From: Pseudomonas sp. A34-9
GTDB taxonomy: Bacteria > Pseudomonadota > Gammaproteobacteria > Pseudomonadales > Pseudomonadaceae
NCBI RefSeq assembly: GCF_029543085.1
Contig: NZ_CP119967.1
Location: forward strand, 6,393,001-6,457,000
Reading direction: 5' to 3'
Length of the DNA: 64,000 bases
Shown here piece by piece: positions 9,557 to 18,827 of this stretch; positions within the stretch are counted from its first letter, which is position 1, and each line of letters starts with the position of its first letter. Made by a program: the position numbers and the translations under genes. Under the pieces are notes generated by a model. That model did no database searches. It was not told the origin of the DNA and was given only the letters and a program-made list of their open reading frames with translations.

Positions 9557-12500
9557 ATGTTCAGCACGGCCAGTTGTGCGCCTTTTACCCTGCAAATTCC
9601 CGGAGTTCGCCACGACTTCAAGGTGCTCGCATTTGATGGTGCTGAAGCCATCAGCTGCCTGTACGCGATCCGGGTCGAGCTGGTCAGCGAGCGAGCAGAT
9701 ATCGATCTGGAAGGTCTGCTCAGTCAGCCGGCATTTCTGCAATTCGGGTTCAAAAACGAAGGTATTCATGGGCGCATTGAAGATGTGCGGGTGGGTGAAA
9801 GCGGAAAACGCCTGACCCACTATGAGCTGACGCTGGTGCCCGCGTTGCATTATTTGCAGTTCAGTCATGACCAGCGGATTTTTCAGCAGCGCACGGTGCC
9901 GCAGATCATCGCGCAGGTGCTCAAAGGTCACGGTATTCAAGGTGATGCGTTCACCTTTCATGTCTCCCCGAACCCGCCTCGCGACTATTGCACTCAATAC
10001 GCGGAAAGCGACTTTGAATTCGTCCAGCGCCTGTGCGCCGAAGACGGAATCGCCTGGCATCACCAGCATTCGGCGGACGGCCATTTGCTGGTGTTCACCG
10101 ATGATCAGGTGTTTCTCCCAAAGTTGGCTGCGATGCCATATCTGCAGAAATCCGGCATGGTGGCCGAGCATCAGGTGATCAGCCGATTCTGTGTGCGCAA
10201 CAGTACGCGCACCAGCACCGTCACCCGTCGTGACTACGACCTGAAACGCCCGAGCCAGTTGCTTGAAAGCCGCTTCACCGCCGGATTCACGCCAATGCTG
10301 GAGGACTATCGTTATCCGCTGTTGATCGAGAACGAAAGGCGCGGCAAGCAAATTTCCCGACAGGCACTGGAGCGCCACCGTAGCGATTACGAACGGGGCG
10401 ACGGTGCAAGCGATCAGACGAATCTGCGTTGCGGTCACTTGTTTGAGCTAACCGGGCACCCGCGTAAAAAGTGCAACGACCAGTGGCTTCTACTCAGCGT
10501 TGCCCATCAAGGCCGACAACCACAAGTGCTTGAGGAGTTCGGCACCAGCGACGCCAAAACCGCCGACGGCTTCACCCAGGGTTACCGAAATAGCTTTAGC
10601 GTGATTCCCGCCGAGGTGGTCTTCCGGCCTCCGCTACCGGTGCCACGCCGTCCATTGGTGACTCAGACCGCACGGGTTACCGGCCCCGAAAACGAAGAGA
10701 TTTACTGCGATGAATTCGGTCGCGTGAAGATCGAACTTCCTTGGGATCGCAAAGAACTCAACAGTCAGCGCAGCAGTTGCTGGGTACGTGTGGCAAGCAG
10801 TTGGGCCGGTGATCATTTTGGAGCCGTGACAATTCCGCGGGTCGGCATGGAAGTCGTGGTGTCCTTTTTGGAGGGCGACCCGGACAAACCGCTGATCACC
10901 GGTTGTGTGGCCAACAGGGTTACCGCGCCGCCCTACTCTTTACCCGACCACAAGACCAGAACCGTCTTGCGCAGCGAAAGCTCGCCACGCAATGGCGGCT
11001 ACAACGAACTGTCGATCGAGGATCGTGCCGGACAGGAGCTGATTTACCTGCGCGCGCAACGCGACATGGCGCAGAAAATCGGCAACAGCCTTCAACTGGA
11101 AGTGGGCAACGAACGCCGCGAAACCATCAATGGCAGCAGTTACACCCAGGCTGGAAAGTCTCTCGACATCGAGGCCGGCCAGCAAGTGCATCTCAAGGCC
11201 GGCGCCAGTGTGGTGCTGGATGCCGGCGCCAGCATCACGCTGAAAGCCGGCGGCCATCATCTCGTGATCGACGCGGGCGGCATTTTCAGCAGCACGGAAA
11301 TCGAAACGGGACGCAAGCCACACGACAGTGAAGTCCCCCATCTGCTGCCGCCTGGACTGGATGGCGCATTACCCGTTGCGCCAGCGGTGCACGCACGTGC
11401 AGACGACGAACTCGAAGAAGAGGAGGAAGAAGTCGAGCTGGAGGATGAGACGCCGGGGGGAATAACTTTGCGTATCGGCGTGTTTTTCGATGGGACAGGG
11501 AACAATAAGGCCAACAGCGAAACAGTCGCCGCTTGCTACGCGCCGGATGCCAATCTCGCGGAGGCGGCCGAAGAGATACAGAAACACTGCGCTGCTTACG
11601 GTTACGACGGGGATGGAAACTCGCCGGATAACAGTTATGGGAATGATGTGAGCAATATTGTGCGATTGTATGAGTTGTATACCGACCATACGTACGAAGC
11701 TTTACCGGATACCACTAAAAACGCATCGATAGCGGTTTACATCGAAGGCATTGGTACCAAAAGCAATGGCACCGACTCTCTCTATTCACAAGCAACAGGT
11801 CGAGGCGAGACAGGAGTAGTAGCACGCGTCGAACAATGCCCAGCGGTTATCAAGGAGCAGATAAGCCTGCTTGTGGAACGAAATCCGCAGTTAGTAATTC
11901 AACAGATCGAATTCGATATTTTTGGTTTCAGTCGAGGAGCTGCAGCGGCAAGGCACTTTGCCAATGAGGTGTTCAAAGGTAGTGGGGGGCTTCTTGCCAA
12001 ATCGTTTCCAAATGGCATCGAAGGTTTGGTAAACGGCTTTAGCTGGCGTCCGAAAATCGACACGCAGATCAACTTCATCGGGCTGTTCGACACCGTCGCA
12101 GCAATCGCCAACCCATGGCTGCTGGATTTTACCGGCGCTAACAGTAGGAACCCCGGGATCGAATTAAGGCTGCCGGAAGGTTGCGCCAACAAGGTGGTGC
12201 ATCTAGTGGCGCGTGATGAATACCGTGAGAATTTCGCGCTTAACAGCTTGGGCGAAATTGATCTGTTATTGCCCGGCTCACACTCCGATCTCGGCGGTGG
12301 ATACTTACCCAGAGCCAAGGAAAAACTTCTGCTGAGCGACCCAATCACCAGCACCATCAGTCAAGGCAAAGAAGCGACCCGTAGTGGGGCCTATATCGCA
12401 GCTGAGAAGGAAGCGTTTTCATGGTATGCAAAGGGTGTTATCGATGATGACGGTTCGGGTAACCAGTTACAGGTGACTGTGTGGGAAAGACCTGTTGCGC

Positions 12501-12904
12501 AAACAACAGAAAGGGGAAGAACCAGCCCGGATCCCCAGAAGCAGGTTTACGCGGCAGCCCGCATTGAGCGTCCCGTTCATGGTGAGCTGTCGCTGGTGTA
12601 TCTGCGCATCATGCGTGAACTTGCGCTCAGAAACGGTGTGCCATTGAAAGTTATCCCTGAGACATCCGCTCTTAATCTGCCCGAAGAGTTGGTACTCATA
12701 CATAAGAAACTCCAGGCTTACGCCTTAGGTGAGTCCTCCGTTGAAGGACTGACTATTGAAGAAAGAGCTTTGCTACGGAGCCGATATATACATCTTTCCG
12801 CTCATTGGAACGCGGCCAAAAATCTGAATAGCAGTGATATGAGCATTGTGTTCATAAATCGACCGGCTAAAAAAAACCAACGGGTGGTGCACCTGAATGA
12901 ATGA
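9557..12904 (+). CDS. vgrG: VgrG spike fused to a DUF2235 (Tle1-type) phospholipase domain
   Basis: A 1115-residue evolved VgrG. The start is ATG 9557, with AAGGAC six bases upstream; a TTG 18 bases earlier lacks one. Residues of about 1-350 are gp27-like, about 370-440 the gp5 OB fold (EEIYCDEFGRVKIELPWDR), then a repeat-rich beta-needle to about 575. An acidic linker with six glutamates in a row follows near 620-630. From about 635 there is a DUF2235 hydrolase: IGVFFDGTGNNK, the nucleophile elbow GFSRG with Ser near 792, and SHSDLGGGY with Asp near 911. DUF2235 T6SS effectors are mostly phospholipases of the Tle1 group acting on target membranes. Here the spike carries the toxin covalently. 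Downstream lipoproteins are likely immunity proteins. Confidence 0.92.
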   Translation: MFSTASCAPFTLQIPGVRHDFKVLAFDGAEAISCLYAIRVELVSERADIDLEGLLSQPAFLQFGFKNEGIHGRIEDVRVGESGKRLTHYELTLVPALHYLQFSHDQRIFQQRTVPQIIAQVLKGHGIQGDAFTFHVSPNPPRDYCTQYAESDFEFVQRLCAEDGIAWHHQHSADGHLLVFTDDQVFLPKLAAMPYLQKSGMVAEHQVISRFCVRNSTRTSTVTRRDYDLKRPSQLLESRFTAGFTPMLEDYRYPLLIENERRGKQISRQALERHRSDYERGDGASDQTNLRCGHLFELTGHPRKKCNDQWLLLSVAHQGRQPQVLEEFGTSDAKTADGFTQGYRNSFSVIPAEVVFRPPLPVPRRPLVTQTARVTGPENEEIYCDEFGRVKIELPWDRKELNSQRSSCWVRVASSWAGDHFGAVTIPRVGMEVVVSFLEGDPDKPLITGCVANRVTAPPYSLPDHKTRTVLRSESSPRNGGYNELSIEDRAGQELIYLRAQRDMAQKIGNSLQLEVGNERRETINGSSYTQAGKSLDIEAGQQVHLKAGASVVLDAGASITLKAGGHHLVIDAGGIFSSTEIETGRKPHDSEVPHLLPPGLDGALPVAPAVHARADDELEEEEEEVELEDETPGGITLRIGVFFDGTGNNKANSETVAACYAPDANLAEAAEEIQKHCAAYGYDGDGNSPDNSYGNDVSNIVRLYELYTDHTYEALPDTTKNASIAVYIEGIGTKSNGTDSLYSQATGRGETGVVARVEQCPAVIKEQISLLVERNPQLVIQQIEFDIFGFSRGAAAARHFANEVFKGSGGLLAKSFPNGIEGLVNGFSWRPKIDTQINFIGLFDTVAAIANPWLLDFTGANSRNPGIELRLPEGCANKVVHLVARDEYRENFALNSLGEIDLLLPGSHSDLGGGYLPRAKEKLLLSDPITSTISQGKEATRSGAYIAAEKEAFSWYAKGVIDDDGSGNQLQVTVWERPVAQTTERGRTSPDPQKQVYAAARIERPVHGELSLVYLRIMRELALRNGVPLKVIPETSALNLPEELVLIHKKLQAYALGESSVEGLTIEERALLRSRYIHLSAHWNAAKNLNSSDMSIVFINRPAKKNQRVVHLNE

Positions 12905-13568
12905 CTTCAATCGACCCATCATCAAAGGTGTGTGGCTTTTCTTAGGATTTGTACTGGCTGGCTGCATACAAAATATCTCCCAAGCGTCGGAAAAAACATC
13001 CTGGTTCCTTGGCTTTGGAGCACCCAGCTACATGGAGGTCTGGATTGAAACCGCCGATGTCCTGGATGTTCGGGAACGAGTGTTCCGGCGTGCTGGAGCT
13101 GGTATTGCGTCGGTACAAACGCCCATTGGCCTCAAAGGAAAGCCCGCTGGCTGGCCAGAAAACCCCGGCAGAGGCAAAGGCAGATATGTAACCGGCGCCG
13201 ACTTGCCACGCCTGATCTACGTGCGATGGCAATCACTTGCCGAATCTCAAACCTATGAGGCTTACATCGTCATTCCGGAATCCGCCCGGGAAATCATGCG
13301 CAAGTCCGAAAAAGCTTTCTGCAGGTTTGGTGGGGAGTGGATCACCGAATCCCGCGACAATATGGGTATTGGACTTGCGCCGGGGGGCATAGTGAAGGTC
13401 TGGCTTGGAGGGACTTGCCTGAAGGCAGTTGAGATTGCCCGGGTTGAAGGGACCGTCAACAAGCAGGGCCCGGATCAAGGAAAAAGTCAGGGCCGCTATG
13501 CACTACCTCTTTCACCTGAGTCCAAAGCCTATATCGAAAAATTCGGAATTCCCTATGGCTCGTGGTAA
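12897..13568 (+). CDS. DUF2931-family lipoprotein, likely Tle immunity protein (copy 1)
   Basis: A 223-residue lipoprotein precursor. The signal peptide ends in a lipobox, LAGC, with the lipidated Cys near residue 23. The mature part has FLGFGAPSYMEVWIETADV and KAYIEKFGIPYGSW, matching DUF2931 as I know it. It overlaps the vgrG end by 8 bases, so expression is coupled to the effector. Lipoproteins in the periplasm commonly neutralise Tle phospholipases; applying that here is inference from position. It shares most of its length with the next gene. Confidence 0.8.
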   Translation: MNDFNRPIIKGVWLFLGFVLAGCIQNISQASEKTSWFLGFGAPSYMEVWIETADVLDVRERVFRRAGAGIASVQTPIGLKGKPAGWPENPGRGKGRYVTGADLPRLIYVRWQSLAESQTYEAYIVIPESAREIMRKSEKAFCRFGGEWITESRDNMGIGLAPGGIVKVWLGGTCLKAVEIARVEGTVNKQGPDQGKSQGRYALPLSPESKAYIEKFGIPYGSW

Positions 13569-14256
13569 CTACAATGCGGCTAACACAGCGAGCATTCCGC
13601 GAGACCGCACCCAAACGGTCGCAGTTTTGCTGTTGGGATTACTGCTTGCGGGTTGCACGCAAGCCTATGCTCAATCAGCGGATAAAAAGCCATGGTTTCT
13701 TGGTTTTGGAGCACCAGACTATATGGAAGTCTGGATTGAAACCGCCGATGTGGTGGATATTCGAGAGCGAGTATTCCGACGTGCCGGTGCCGGGATTGCT
13801 TCGGTAAGAGCTCCCGCTGATAACAAAGGCACGCCCGCAGGGTGGCCAGAAAACCCCGGAAGTGGCGCAGGGCGGGATGTCACCGGCGCCGACCTGCCCC
13901 GTTTGATCTATGTACGATGGCAATCCCAGGCCGAACCTCAAACCTATGAGGCTTACATCACCATTTCCGAATCGGCCCGGGAAATCATGCGCAAGCCGGA
14001 AAAAGCTTTCTGCAGGGCTGATGGAAAATGGATCACCGATTACCGCAATGATATCGGTATCGGTCTGGCACCCGGCGGCATAGCAAAGGTCTGGCTGGGC
14101 GGCCCCTGCTTTAAGGCGGTCGAAATTGCCCGCGTTCAAGGAATAATCAATCCCAAAGGCCCTTACGAGGGTAAATCCGGCGGTAAACATCGGCCTCTAT
14201 CCGACGTATCCAAAGCCTACATCGAAAAATTCGGCATTCCCTTCGGGAGCTGGTAA
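13555..14256 (+). CDS. DUF2931-family lipoprotein, likely Tle immunity protein (copy 2)
   Basis: A 233-residue paralogue of the gene before it. The start taken is ATG 13555 (MARGNYNAANTASI); it overlaps copy 1 by 14 bases. The open frame extends further upstream but inside copy 1. It has its own lipobox (LLLAGC) and shares long identical stretches such as YMEVWIETADV, the VFRRAGAGIASV block and EKFGIPFGSW. Differences cluster in the signal region and the middle loop. A tandem duplicate may broaden protection against related toxins or compensate dosage. Confidence 0.8.
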   Translation: MARGNYNAANTASIPRDRTQTVAVLLLGLLLAGCTQAYAQSADKKPWFLGFGAPDYMEVWIETADVVDIRERVFRRAGAGIASVRAPADNKGTPAGWPENPGSGAGRDVTGADLPRLIYVRWQSQAEPQTYEAYITISESAREIMRKPEKAFCRADGKWITDYRNDIGIGLAPGGIAKVWLGGPCFKAVEIARVQGIINPKGPYEGKSGGKHRPLSDVSKAYIEKFGIPFGSW

Positions 14257-14269
14257 GGAGCATTACCTC

Positions 14270-14626
14270 ATGGAATTGAAACCCCTGCTGTTCGCAGCAT
14301 TGATATGGCTTCCCGTTACTCAAGCCTCTGCAGACACCCCGCCACTGGACGGTCATTATTATTTAAACGGCGCAATGGAAATGGGCGCCGAGTTGCTGCT
14401 GCGCAAGGACGGTACGTTTGACGCGGGCGTGGCGTATGGCAGTGCTGACGGGTTTGCCAAGGGCACCTGGCTGGTGGAGAACAACACTTTGACATTGAAA
14501 AGCGAAACCAAACCGGCGTCGAACGGCGATTTGTCGGCCCTGTTTCAGGATCTGCAACTGGCGATCGAGCCGAACTGCCTGGCCGTGGATTTCGGCAACG
14601 GCAAGGCCTGCTTCCGGCGTCAATAA
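14270..14626 (+). CDS. Small secreted protein of unknown function
   Basis: A 118-residue protein with a signal peptide (residues 1-21, likely cleaved after QASA). The mature part is a short beta-rich domain (GAELLLRKDGTFDAGVAYG, then GTWLVENNTLTLKSE) and carries two cysteines, in EPNCLAV and KACFRRQ. I do not recognise a named family. It starts 13 bases after the second DUF2931 gene and ends just before a strong terminator, so it is probably the last gene of the vgrG operon and may be an accessory immunity protein. Confidence 0.7.
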   Translation: MELKPLLFAALIWLPVTQASADTPPLDGHYYLNGAMEMGAELLLRKDGTFDAGVAYGSADGFAKGTWLVENNTLTLKSETKPASNGDLSALFQDLQLAIEPNCLAVDFGNGKACFRRQ

Positions 14627-14642
14627 GCCGATTGGCAGCCAC

Positions 14643-14683
14643 AAAAAATGGGCACCCGACCGCAATCGGTGTGCCCATTTTTT
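14643..14683. terminator. Bidirectional intrinsic terminator
   Basis: A stem of ATGGGCAC (14648-14655) with GTGCCCAT (14671-14678) is flanked by A6 on one side and T6 on the other, so it works in both directions. It separates the rightward vgrG operon from the leftward HU gene. Confidence 0.9.
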
Positions 14684-14721
14684 ATTGCAGTTCTCCCCGC
14701 TATTCGGGGAGTTCGCCGCAA

Positions 14722-14997
14722 TTAAGGATTAACGCTGTCTTTCAACGATTTGCCTGGCTTGAACGCAACGGTGTTGCTGGCCTTGATTTTCACCGGCTCG
14801 CCGGTTTGCGGGTTTTTGCCGGTGCGGGCGCCGCGGTGGCGTTGCAGGAAGGTGCCGAAGCCGACCAGCGTGACGCTGTCCTTGCGGTGCAGAGCGCCGG
14901 TGATTTCTTCGAGAACGGCGTTGAGTACGCGGTTGGCCTGTTCTTTGGTCAGATCTGCTTTTTCAGCGATTGCAGCGGCGAGTTCTGGTTTACGCAT
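14722..14997 (-). CDS. hupA: DNA-binding protein HU
   Basis: A 91-residue HU/IHF-family protein. Clear features are MRKPELAAAIAEKADLTKEQ at the start, the GFGTFLQRHRGARTGKNPQT beta-arm with its RTGKNPQTGEP signature, and VAFKPGKSLKDSVN at the end. HU bends and compacts DNA. Position next to the rubredoxin reductase gene matches the pseudomonad hupA locus (PA5348 in P. aeruginosa by recall), which is why I give the symbol. It has its own terminator. Confidence 0.92.
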   Translation of the reverse strand: MRKPELAAAIAEKADLTKEQANRVLNAVLEEITGALHRKDSVTLVGFGTFLQRHRGARTGKNPQTGEPVKIKASNTVAFKPGKSLKDSVNP

Positions 14998-15187
14998 TAG
15001 TGAAGCCCCTTTGACGGTTTTTTGTTGTTATGTCCGTGCTGTTCTCGTTGGAACAGCGCCCAAGGCGCCGCAGGCTCTACTCTGCGGCAGACGGGAGTGA
15101 GAATGGCACGCGGATACCGGCGGCGCCAGTCTCCCCGCGACCTTTGTAGGGGCAAAAGCGGGGTGATTCCGACAGAACGACCGGTAT

Positions 15188-16336
15188 TTACGCCAGCAGG
15201 GCCGGAAGCTGTTTGTTCAGGGCGAGTTTTTCCATGACTGCCGCACCGGTCAGCGCGTAACCGAGCAATTGGCCGTCGGCGCTGTGGCACAGGGCCTTGA
15301 TGTCGGCGCCCTGCCCTTCAACCGTCCAGACGCCTTCGCTGCCCCGTGGCGGCGGTGAAACCACCAGCGGACATACCGGGGTTTTCACGGTGATCGGCAT
15401 CGGTCCGTAGCTCACGGCGGTAGGGTTTCCGGCGAGGGTTTGTGCCAGCGCTCGCGCACAACTCATGAGGGGCATCACGTACAGCAGATTCAGCCCGTCG
15501 ACCTCGGCGCAGTCGCCCAGGGCGTAGATATTGGCGTGGGAGGTTTTCAGATGGCGATCCACCACGACACCGCGATTGACCTGTACGCCAGCGGCCGCCG
15601 CCAGATCGATGCGAGGACGCAGGCCAATGGCCGAGACCACCACGTCGCACGGAATGACTTGGCCGTCGGACAGATGCGCTTCGAGGCCGTCGGCGACTTT
15701 CTGCAGTCGGGTCAGTACCGGGCCGAGATGAAATTTCGCCCCGAGGCTTTCCAGCCCGGCCTGCACCGCCGCCGCAGCGGCCGGGTGCAGCAACATCGGC
15801 ATGACTTGTTCGCAGGGTGCAACCAGTTGCACTTCGTAGCCGCCGAGGATCAGGTCGTTGGCAAATTCGCAGCCGATCAGGCCGGCGCCGAGCAGCAGTA
15901 CCCGACGCTTGCCCGCCGCAGCGGCGCGGAAACGCGCATAGTCTTCGAGATCATTGATCGGGAACACCAGATCGCTGCCATCGCCTTCGATCGGCACGCG
16001 CACGGTTTCCGCGCCCCAGGCGAGAATCAGGTCGCGGTAATAAACGGCTTCTTCGCCGATCCACAGGCGTTTGTGGCCGGCGTCGATGCCGCTGATGCGC
16101 GTGTGAGTGCGCACTTCGGCCTTCAACTGCTCGGCCATGGCGCCGGGTTCAGCCATGCTCAGGCCGTCGGCGTCCTTGTTCTTGCCGAAACCGGTGGAGA
16201 GCATCGGCTTGGAGTAAGAGCGGCCGTCATCAGCCGTGATCAACAACAGCGGGGTTTCGCTGTCGAGCTTGCGAAACTCGCGGGCCAGGTTATAGCCCGC
16301 AAGGCCGGTGCCAACGATGACGACAGGTGCGCTCAT
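15188..16336 (-). CDS. rubB: Rubredoxin reductase (FAD/NADH-dependent)
   Basis: A 382-residue pyridine-nucleotide-disulfide oxidoreductase. The N-terminal FAD motif is [19 protein letters not shown] (about residues 5-23); the NADH-binding motif is [16 protein letters not shown] (about 146-161); the second FAD motif [13 protein letters not shown] lies near 270. It passes electrons from NADH to the adjacent rubredoxin, in the cytoplasm. In pseudomonads the pair serves alkane hydroxylases and oxidative-stress functions. It lies 20 bases after the rubredoxin gene in the same operon. Confidence 0.93.
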   Translation of the reverse strand: MSAPVVIVGTGLAGYNLAREFRKLDSETPLLLITADDGRSYSKPMLSTGFGKNKDADGLSMAEPGAMAEQLKAEVRTHTRISGIDAGHKRLWIGEEAVYYRDLILAWGAETVRVPIEGDGSDLVFPINDLEDYARFRAAAAGKRRVLLLGAGLIGCEFANDLILGGYEVQLVAPCEQVMPMLLHPAAAAAVQAGLESLGAKFHLGPVLTRLQKVADGLEAHLSDGQVIPCDVVVSAIGLRPRIDLAAAAGVQVNRGVVVDRHLKTSHANIYALGDCAEVDGLNLLYVMPLMSCARALAQTLAGNPTAVSYGPMPITVKTPVCPLVVSPPPRGSEGVWTVEGQGADIKALCHSADGQLLGYALTGAAVMEKLALNKQLPALLA

Positions 16337-16356
16337 GCCTTACTCCTTGTTTGTGC

Positions 16357-16524
16357 TTAGTTGATTTCGATCATTTCGAAGTCCATCTTGCCGACGCCGC
16401 AGTCCGGGCACAGCCAGTCTGCCGGTACATCTTCCCAACGGGTGCCCGGCGCAATGCCGTCATCCGGCCAACCGTCGGCTTCGTTGTAGATCAGGCCACA
16501 GACGATGCATTGCCACTTTTTCAT
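16357..16524 (-). CDS. rubA: Rubredoxin
   Basis: A 55-residue protein starting [19 protein letters not shown]. The iron site is formed by two CxxC pairs, CIVC (Cys6, Cys9) and CPDC (Cys39, Cys42), the rubredoxin pattern, with the linking [12 protein letters not shown]. It is a one-electron carrier for the downstream reductase. P. aeruginosa has two tandem rubredoxins here; this window has only one. Confidence 0.96.
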   Translation of the reverse strand: MKKWQCIVCGLIYNEADGWPDDGIAPGTRWEDVPADWLCPDCGVGKMDFEMIEIN

Positions 16525-16725
16525 TCAGGTACTTCCTCAGGGTTCAGGCTGGGTGCCGGCGCGGATGGTCGATGGGTGTTGCGCTGCCATCCGGCTCAGG
16601 GCGTTTTGTACTGATGGTGCCGGGCAGATGCAAGCCTGTTCGGCGCAATGGCGACCCGGATCAATCAATATCGCAGCTCGCCATGGTAAGCTCGCCGCCT
16701 CATTTGCGGCCAATAATGACTCATT

Positions 16726-17286
16726 GTGCAACATTCAAATGCCTGCCCGGCCCCGCTCTGGCTGACCCAAAGCCGACTGACGCCCCTCCCCGATTCGTTG
16801 ACCCTCGACTGGTTGTTCGACGAAGGCTCCCTCACCCGCCGACTGACCCGGCTGTCCAATGATGGCTTCAGCGTGACGCCGTTGTTCGAAGGCTGGGACA
16901 CCCTGCGTGCCGATGAATGCGCGGCGCTGGATCTGGCCGAGGGCAGCGAAGGCTGGGTACGCGAGGTGTATTTGCGCGGCCACGGCGAGGCCTGGGTGTT
17001 TGCCCGTAGCGTGGCGTCGCGCGCCGCTTTGCAGGGCGACGGTTTGCACATGGATGAACTGGGCAGCCGCTCGCTGGGCGAACTGCTGTTTTGCGATCAG
17101 GCGTTCCAGCGCGGCGCCATCGAAGTTTGCCATTACCCCGAGGAATGGTTGCCACCCGCCGTGAAAGCACCTGGGCTGTGGGGTCGCCGTTCGCGTTTCG
17201 ACCGTGGCGCGTTGAGCGTACTGGTCGCGGAAATCTTCCTGCCGAGTCTGTGGAGCGCCGCCCGCGCCTATCCGGAGAACTGCTGA
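16726..17286 (+). CDS. ubiC: Chorismate lyase UbiC
   Basis: A 186-residue protein with a GTG start. It converts chorismate to 4-hydroxybenzoate and pyruvate, the first step of ubiquinone synthesis. Family features include [20 protein letters not shown] (Arg and Glu residues of the active site) and [14 protein letters not shown]. It overlaps ubiA in a TGATG, as in other gammaproteobacteria. It is divergent from the rubredoxin operon. Confidence 0.95.
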   Translation: MQHSNACPAPLWLTQSRLTPLPDSLTLDWLFDEGSLTRRLTRLSNDGFSVTPLFEGWDTLRADECAALDLAEGSEGWVREVYLRGHGEAWVFARSVASRAALQGDGLHMDELGSRSLGELLFCDQAFQRGAIEVCHYPEEWLPPAVKAPGLWGRRSRFDRGALSVLVAEIFLPSLWSAARAYPENC

Positions 17287-18176
17287 TGTATCAGAGCCTG
17301 CTCAAGTCCCTGAACCGTTTGAACCCGCGCGCCTGGGATTTCATTCAGTTGACCCGGATGGACAAGCCGATCGGCATTTACCTGCTGCTGTGGCCGACCC
17401 TGTGGGCGTTGTGGATTGCCGGCAAAGGCTCGCCATCACTGGCCAACGTGGTGATTTTTGTTCTCGGCGTAGTACTGACCCGCGCCGGCGGCTGCGTGAT
17501 CAACGACTGGGCCGACCGCAAGGTCGACGGCCACGTCAAACGCACCGCGCAACGACCGCTGGCCAGCGGCAAGATCAGTTCGAAAGAGGCGCTGGTGTTC
17601 TTCGCCCTGCTGATGGGCGTGAGCTTCCTCCTGGTGCTGTGCACCAATGCGCCGACGATCTGGCTGTCGCTGGGCGGGCTGGCGCTGGCGTTCACTTATC
17701 CGTTCATGAAGCGCTACACCTATTACCCGCAAGTGGTGCTGGGTGCGGCGTTCTCGTGGGGTATGCCGATGGCGTTCACGGCCGAGACTGGCGAGCTGCC
17801 AGCGGCGGCGTGGCTGCTGTGGATCGCCAACCTGCTGTGGACAGTGGGGTACGACACCTATTACGCGATGACCGACCGGGATGATGATTTGAAGATCGGT
17901 GTGAAGTCGACGGCGATTCTGTTTGGTGAGGCGGATCGGGTGATCATCCTGAGTTTGCAGGCGCTGTCGCTGGGCTGCCTGTTGCTGGCCGGGTCGAAGT
18001 TCGAGCTGGGCGTCTGGTTCCATCTCGGCTTGCTGGTTGCTGCCGGGTGCTATGCGTGGGAGTTCTGGTACACCCGCGATCGCGACCGCATGCGCTGCTT
18101 CAAGGCGTTTTTGCACAACCATTGGGCCGGGTTGGCGATTTTCGTCGGGATCGTGCTGGATTACGCGTTGCGTTAA
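17286..18176 (+). CDS. ubiA: 4-Hydroxybenzoate octaprenyltransferase UbiA
   Basis: A 296-residue inner-membrane prenyltransferase with about eight or nine hydrophobic segments. The start is ATG 17286 inside the ubiC stop; longer versions of the frame are shadow of ubiC. The first aspartate-rich site is [15 protein letters not shown] (from about residue 73) and the second [16 protein letters not shown], both needed for magnesium-diphosphate binding. It attaches the polyprenyl tail to 4-hydroxybenzoate made by UbiC. Confidence 0.97.
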   Translation: MYQSLLKSLNRLNPRAWDFIQLTRMDKPIGIYLLLWPTLWALWIAGKGSPSLANVVIFVLGVVLTRAGGCVINDWADRKVDGHVKRTAQRPLASGKISSKEALVFFALLMGVSFLLVLCTNAPTIWLSLGGLALAFTYPFMKRYTYYPQVVLGAAFSWGMPMAFTAETGELPAAAWLLWIANLLWTVGYDTYYAMTDRDDDLKIGVKSTAILFGEADRVIILSLQALSLGCLLLAGSKFELGVWFHLGLLVAAGCYAWEFWYTRDRDRMRCFKAFLHNHWAGLAIFVGIVLDYALR

Positions 18177-18185
18177 TCCGCAAAA

Positions 18186-18280
18186 CCTGTGGGAGCGAGC
18201 TTGCTCGCGAAAGCGCTGGGTCAGTTGCCAAATATGCTGACTGAGACGACGCCTTCGCGAGCAAGCTCGCTCCCACAGGG
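18186..18280. repeat. REP doublet, family A copy 1
   Basis: Two inverted copies of a REP whose core is GGGAGCGAGCTTGCTCGCGA; the second is its reverse complement, separated by about 35 bases. It lies 10 bases after the ubiA stop and before the end of the leftward 125-residue gene, so it may end transcripts in both directions. Confidence 0.9.
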
Positions 18281-18298
18281 ACAAGGTTGCTGGAGGAA

Positions 18299-18676
18299 TC
18301 AGTGTTTAGGCATGTGCCACATGTCCTTGAACCCCTCACCTTTCATGTCGCCTGGTTTCTCATCCATTTTGAAGGTGTATAGCGGCTTGCCGTCATATGC
18401 CCACTGCATCATGCCGTCATCACGTTTGATGGGGGTGAACTTGCCTTCGGCCTTGGCACCCGCTGGCGCCATCATCGGCGGCCAGTTTTTCGCGCAATCG
18501 CCGTTGCACATCGATTTGCCACCCGTGTCCTTGTCGAAGGTGTACACGGTCATGCCCTTGTGGTCGGTCATCATGCCGTCTTTCATCATGACCGGGTCAG
18601 CGGCGAACGCCATCGACGGTAATGCTACGGCAGCGGCAAGCAGCAGTGCTTTGAAAGAAACAGTCATTTGAGTCAT
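18299..18676 (-). CDS. Secreted repeat (COG4315 type) protein
   Basis: A 125-residue protein with a signal peptide (residues 1-25, likely cleaved after MAFA). The mature part has two related units: GMTVYTFDKDTGGKSMCNGD with CAKNWPPMMAP, and YDGKPLYTFKMDEKPGDMKG. This is the pattern of the small periplasmic secreted-repeat family (PF03640-like) of unknown function. The start at 18676 is chosen because AAGAAGG precedes it; a second ATG three codons later has worse spacing. It is divergent from phoB and shares its control region. Confidence 0.85.
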   Translation of the reverse strand: MTQMTVSFKALLLAAAVALPSMAFAADPVMMKDGMMTDHKGMTVYTFDKDTGGKSMCNGDCAKNWPPMMAPAGAKAEGKFTPIKRDDGMMQWAYDGKPLYTFKMDEKPGDMKGEGFKDMWHMPKH

Positions 18677-18756
18677 GGAAACCTTCTTTTGTGGTTGTCA
18701 GGATTCGGACTTAGAGCTTAGTTCAGGATTTGCACAATCGCCGCCGGACTAAAATA

Positions 18757-18774
18757 CTGTCACACGACTGCAAT
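18757..18774 (+). promoter_or_regulatory. Pho box of phoB
   Basis: CTGTCAC-ACGA-CTGCAAT: two 7-base half sites with a 4-base spacer, against the PhoB consensus CTGTCAT-N4-CTGTCAT. It ends 53 bases before the phoB start, so PhoB probably activates its own operon. The divergent secreted-repeat gene might also respond. Confidence 0.8.
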
Positions 18775-18827
18775 AATTCCGTTATCTAATGCGGCGCAAG
18801 ACAGTTAAATGACAAGAGGATTAAGGC

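Noticed and set aside
18186..18280. CRISPR-like repeat arrays among the REP sequences
   Set aside because: Repeats are inverted pairs at scattered sites, not direct repeats with unique spacers.
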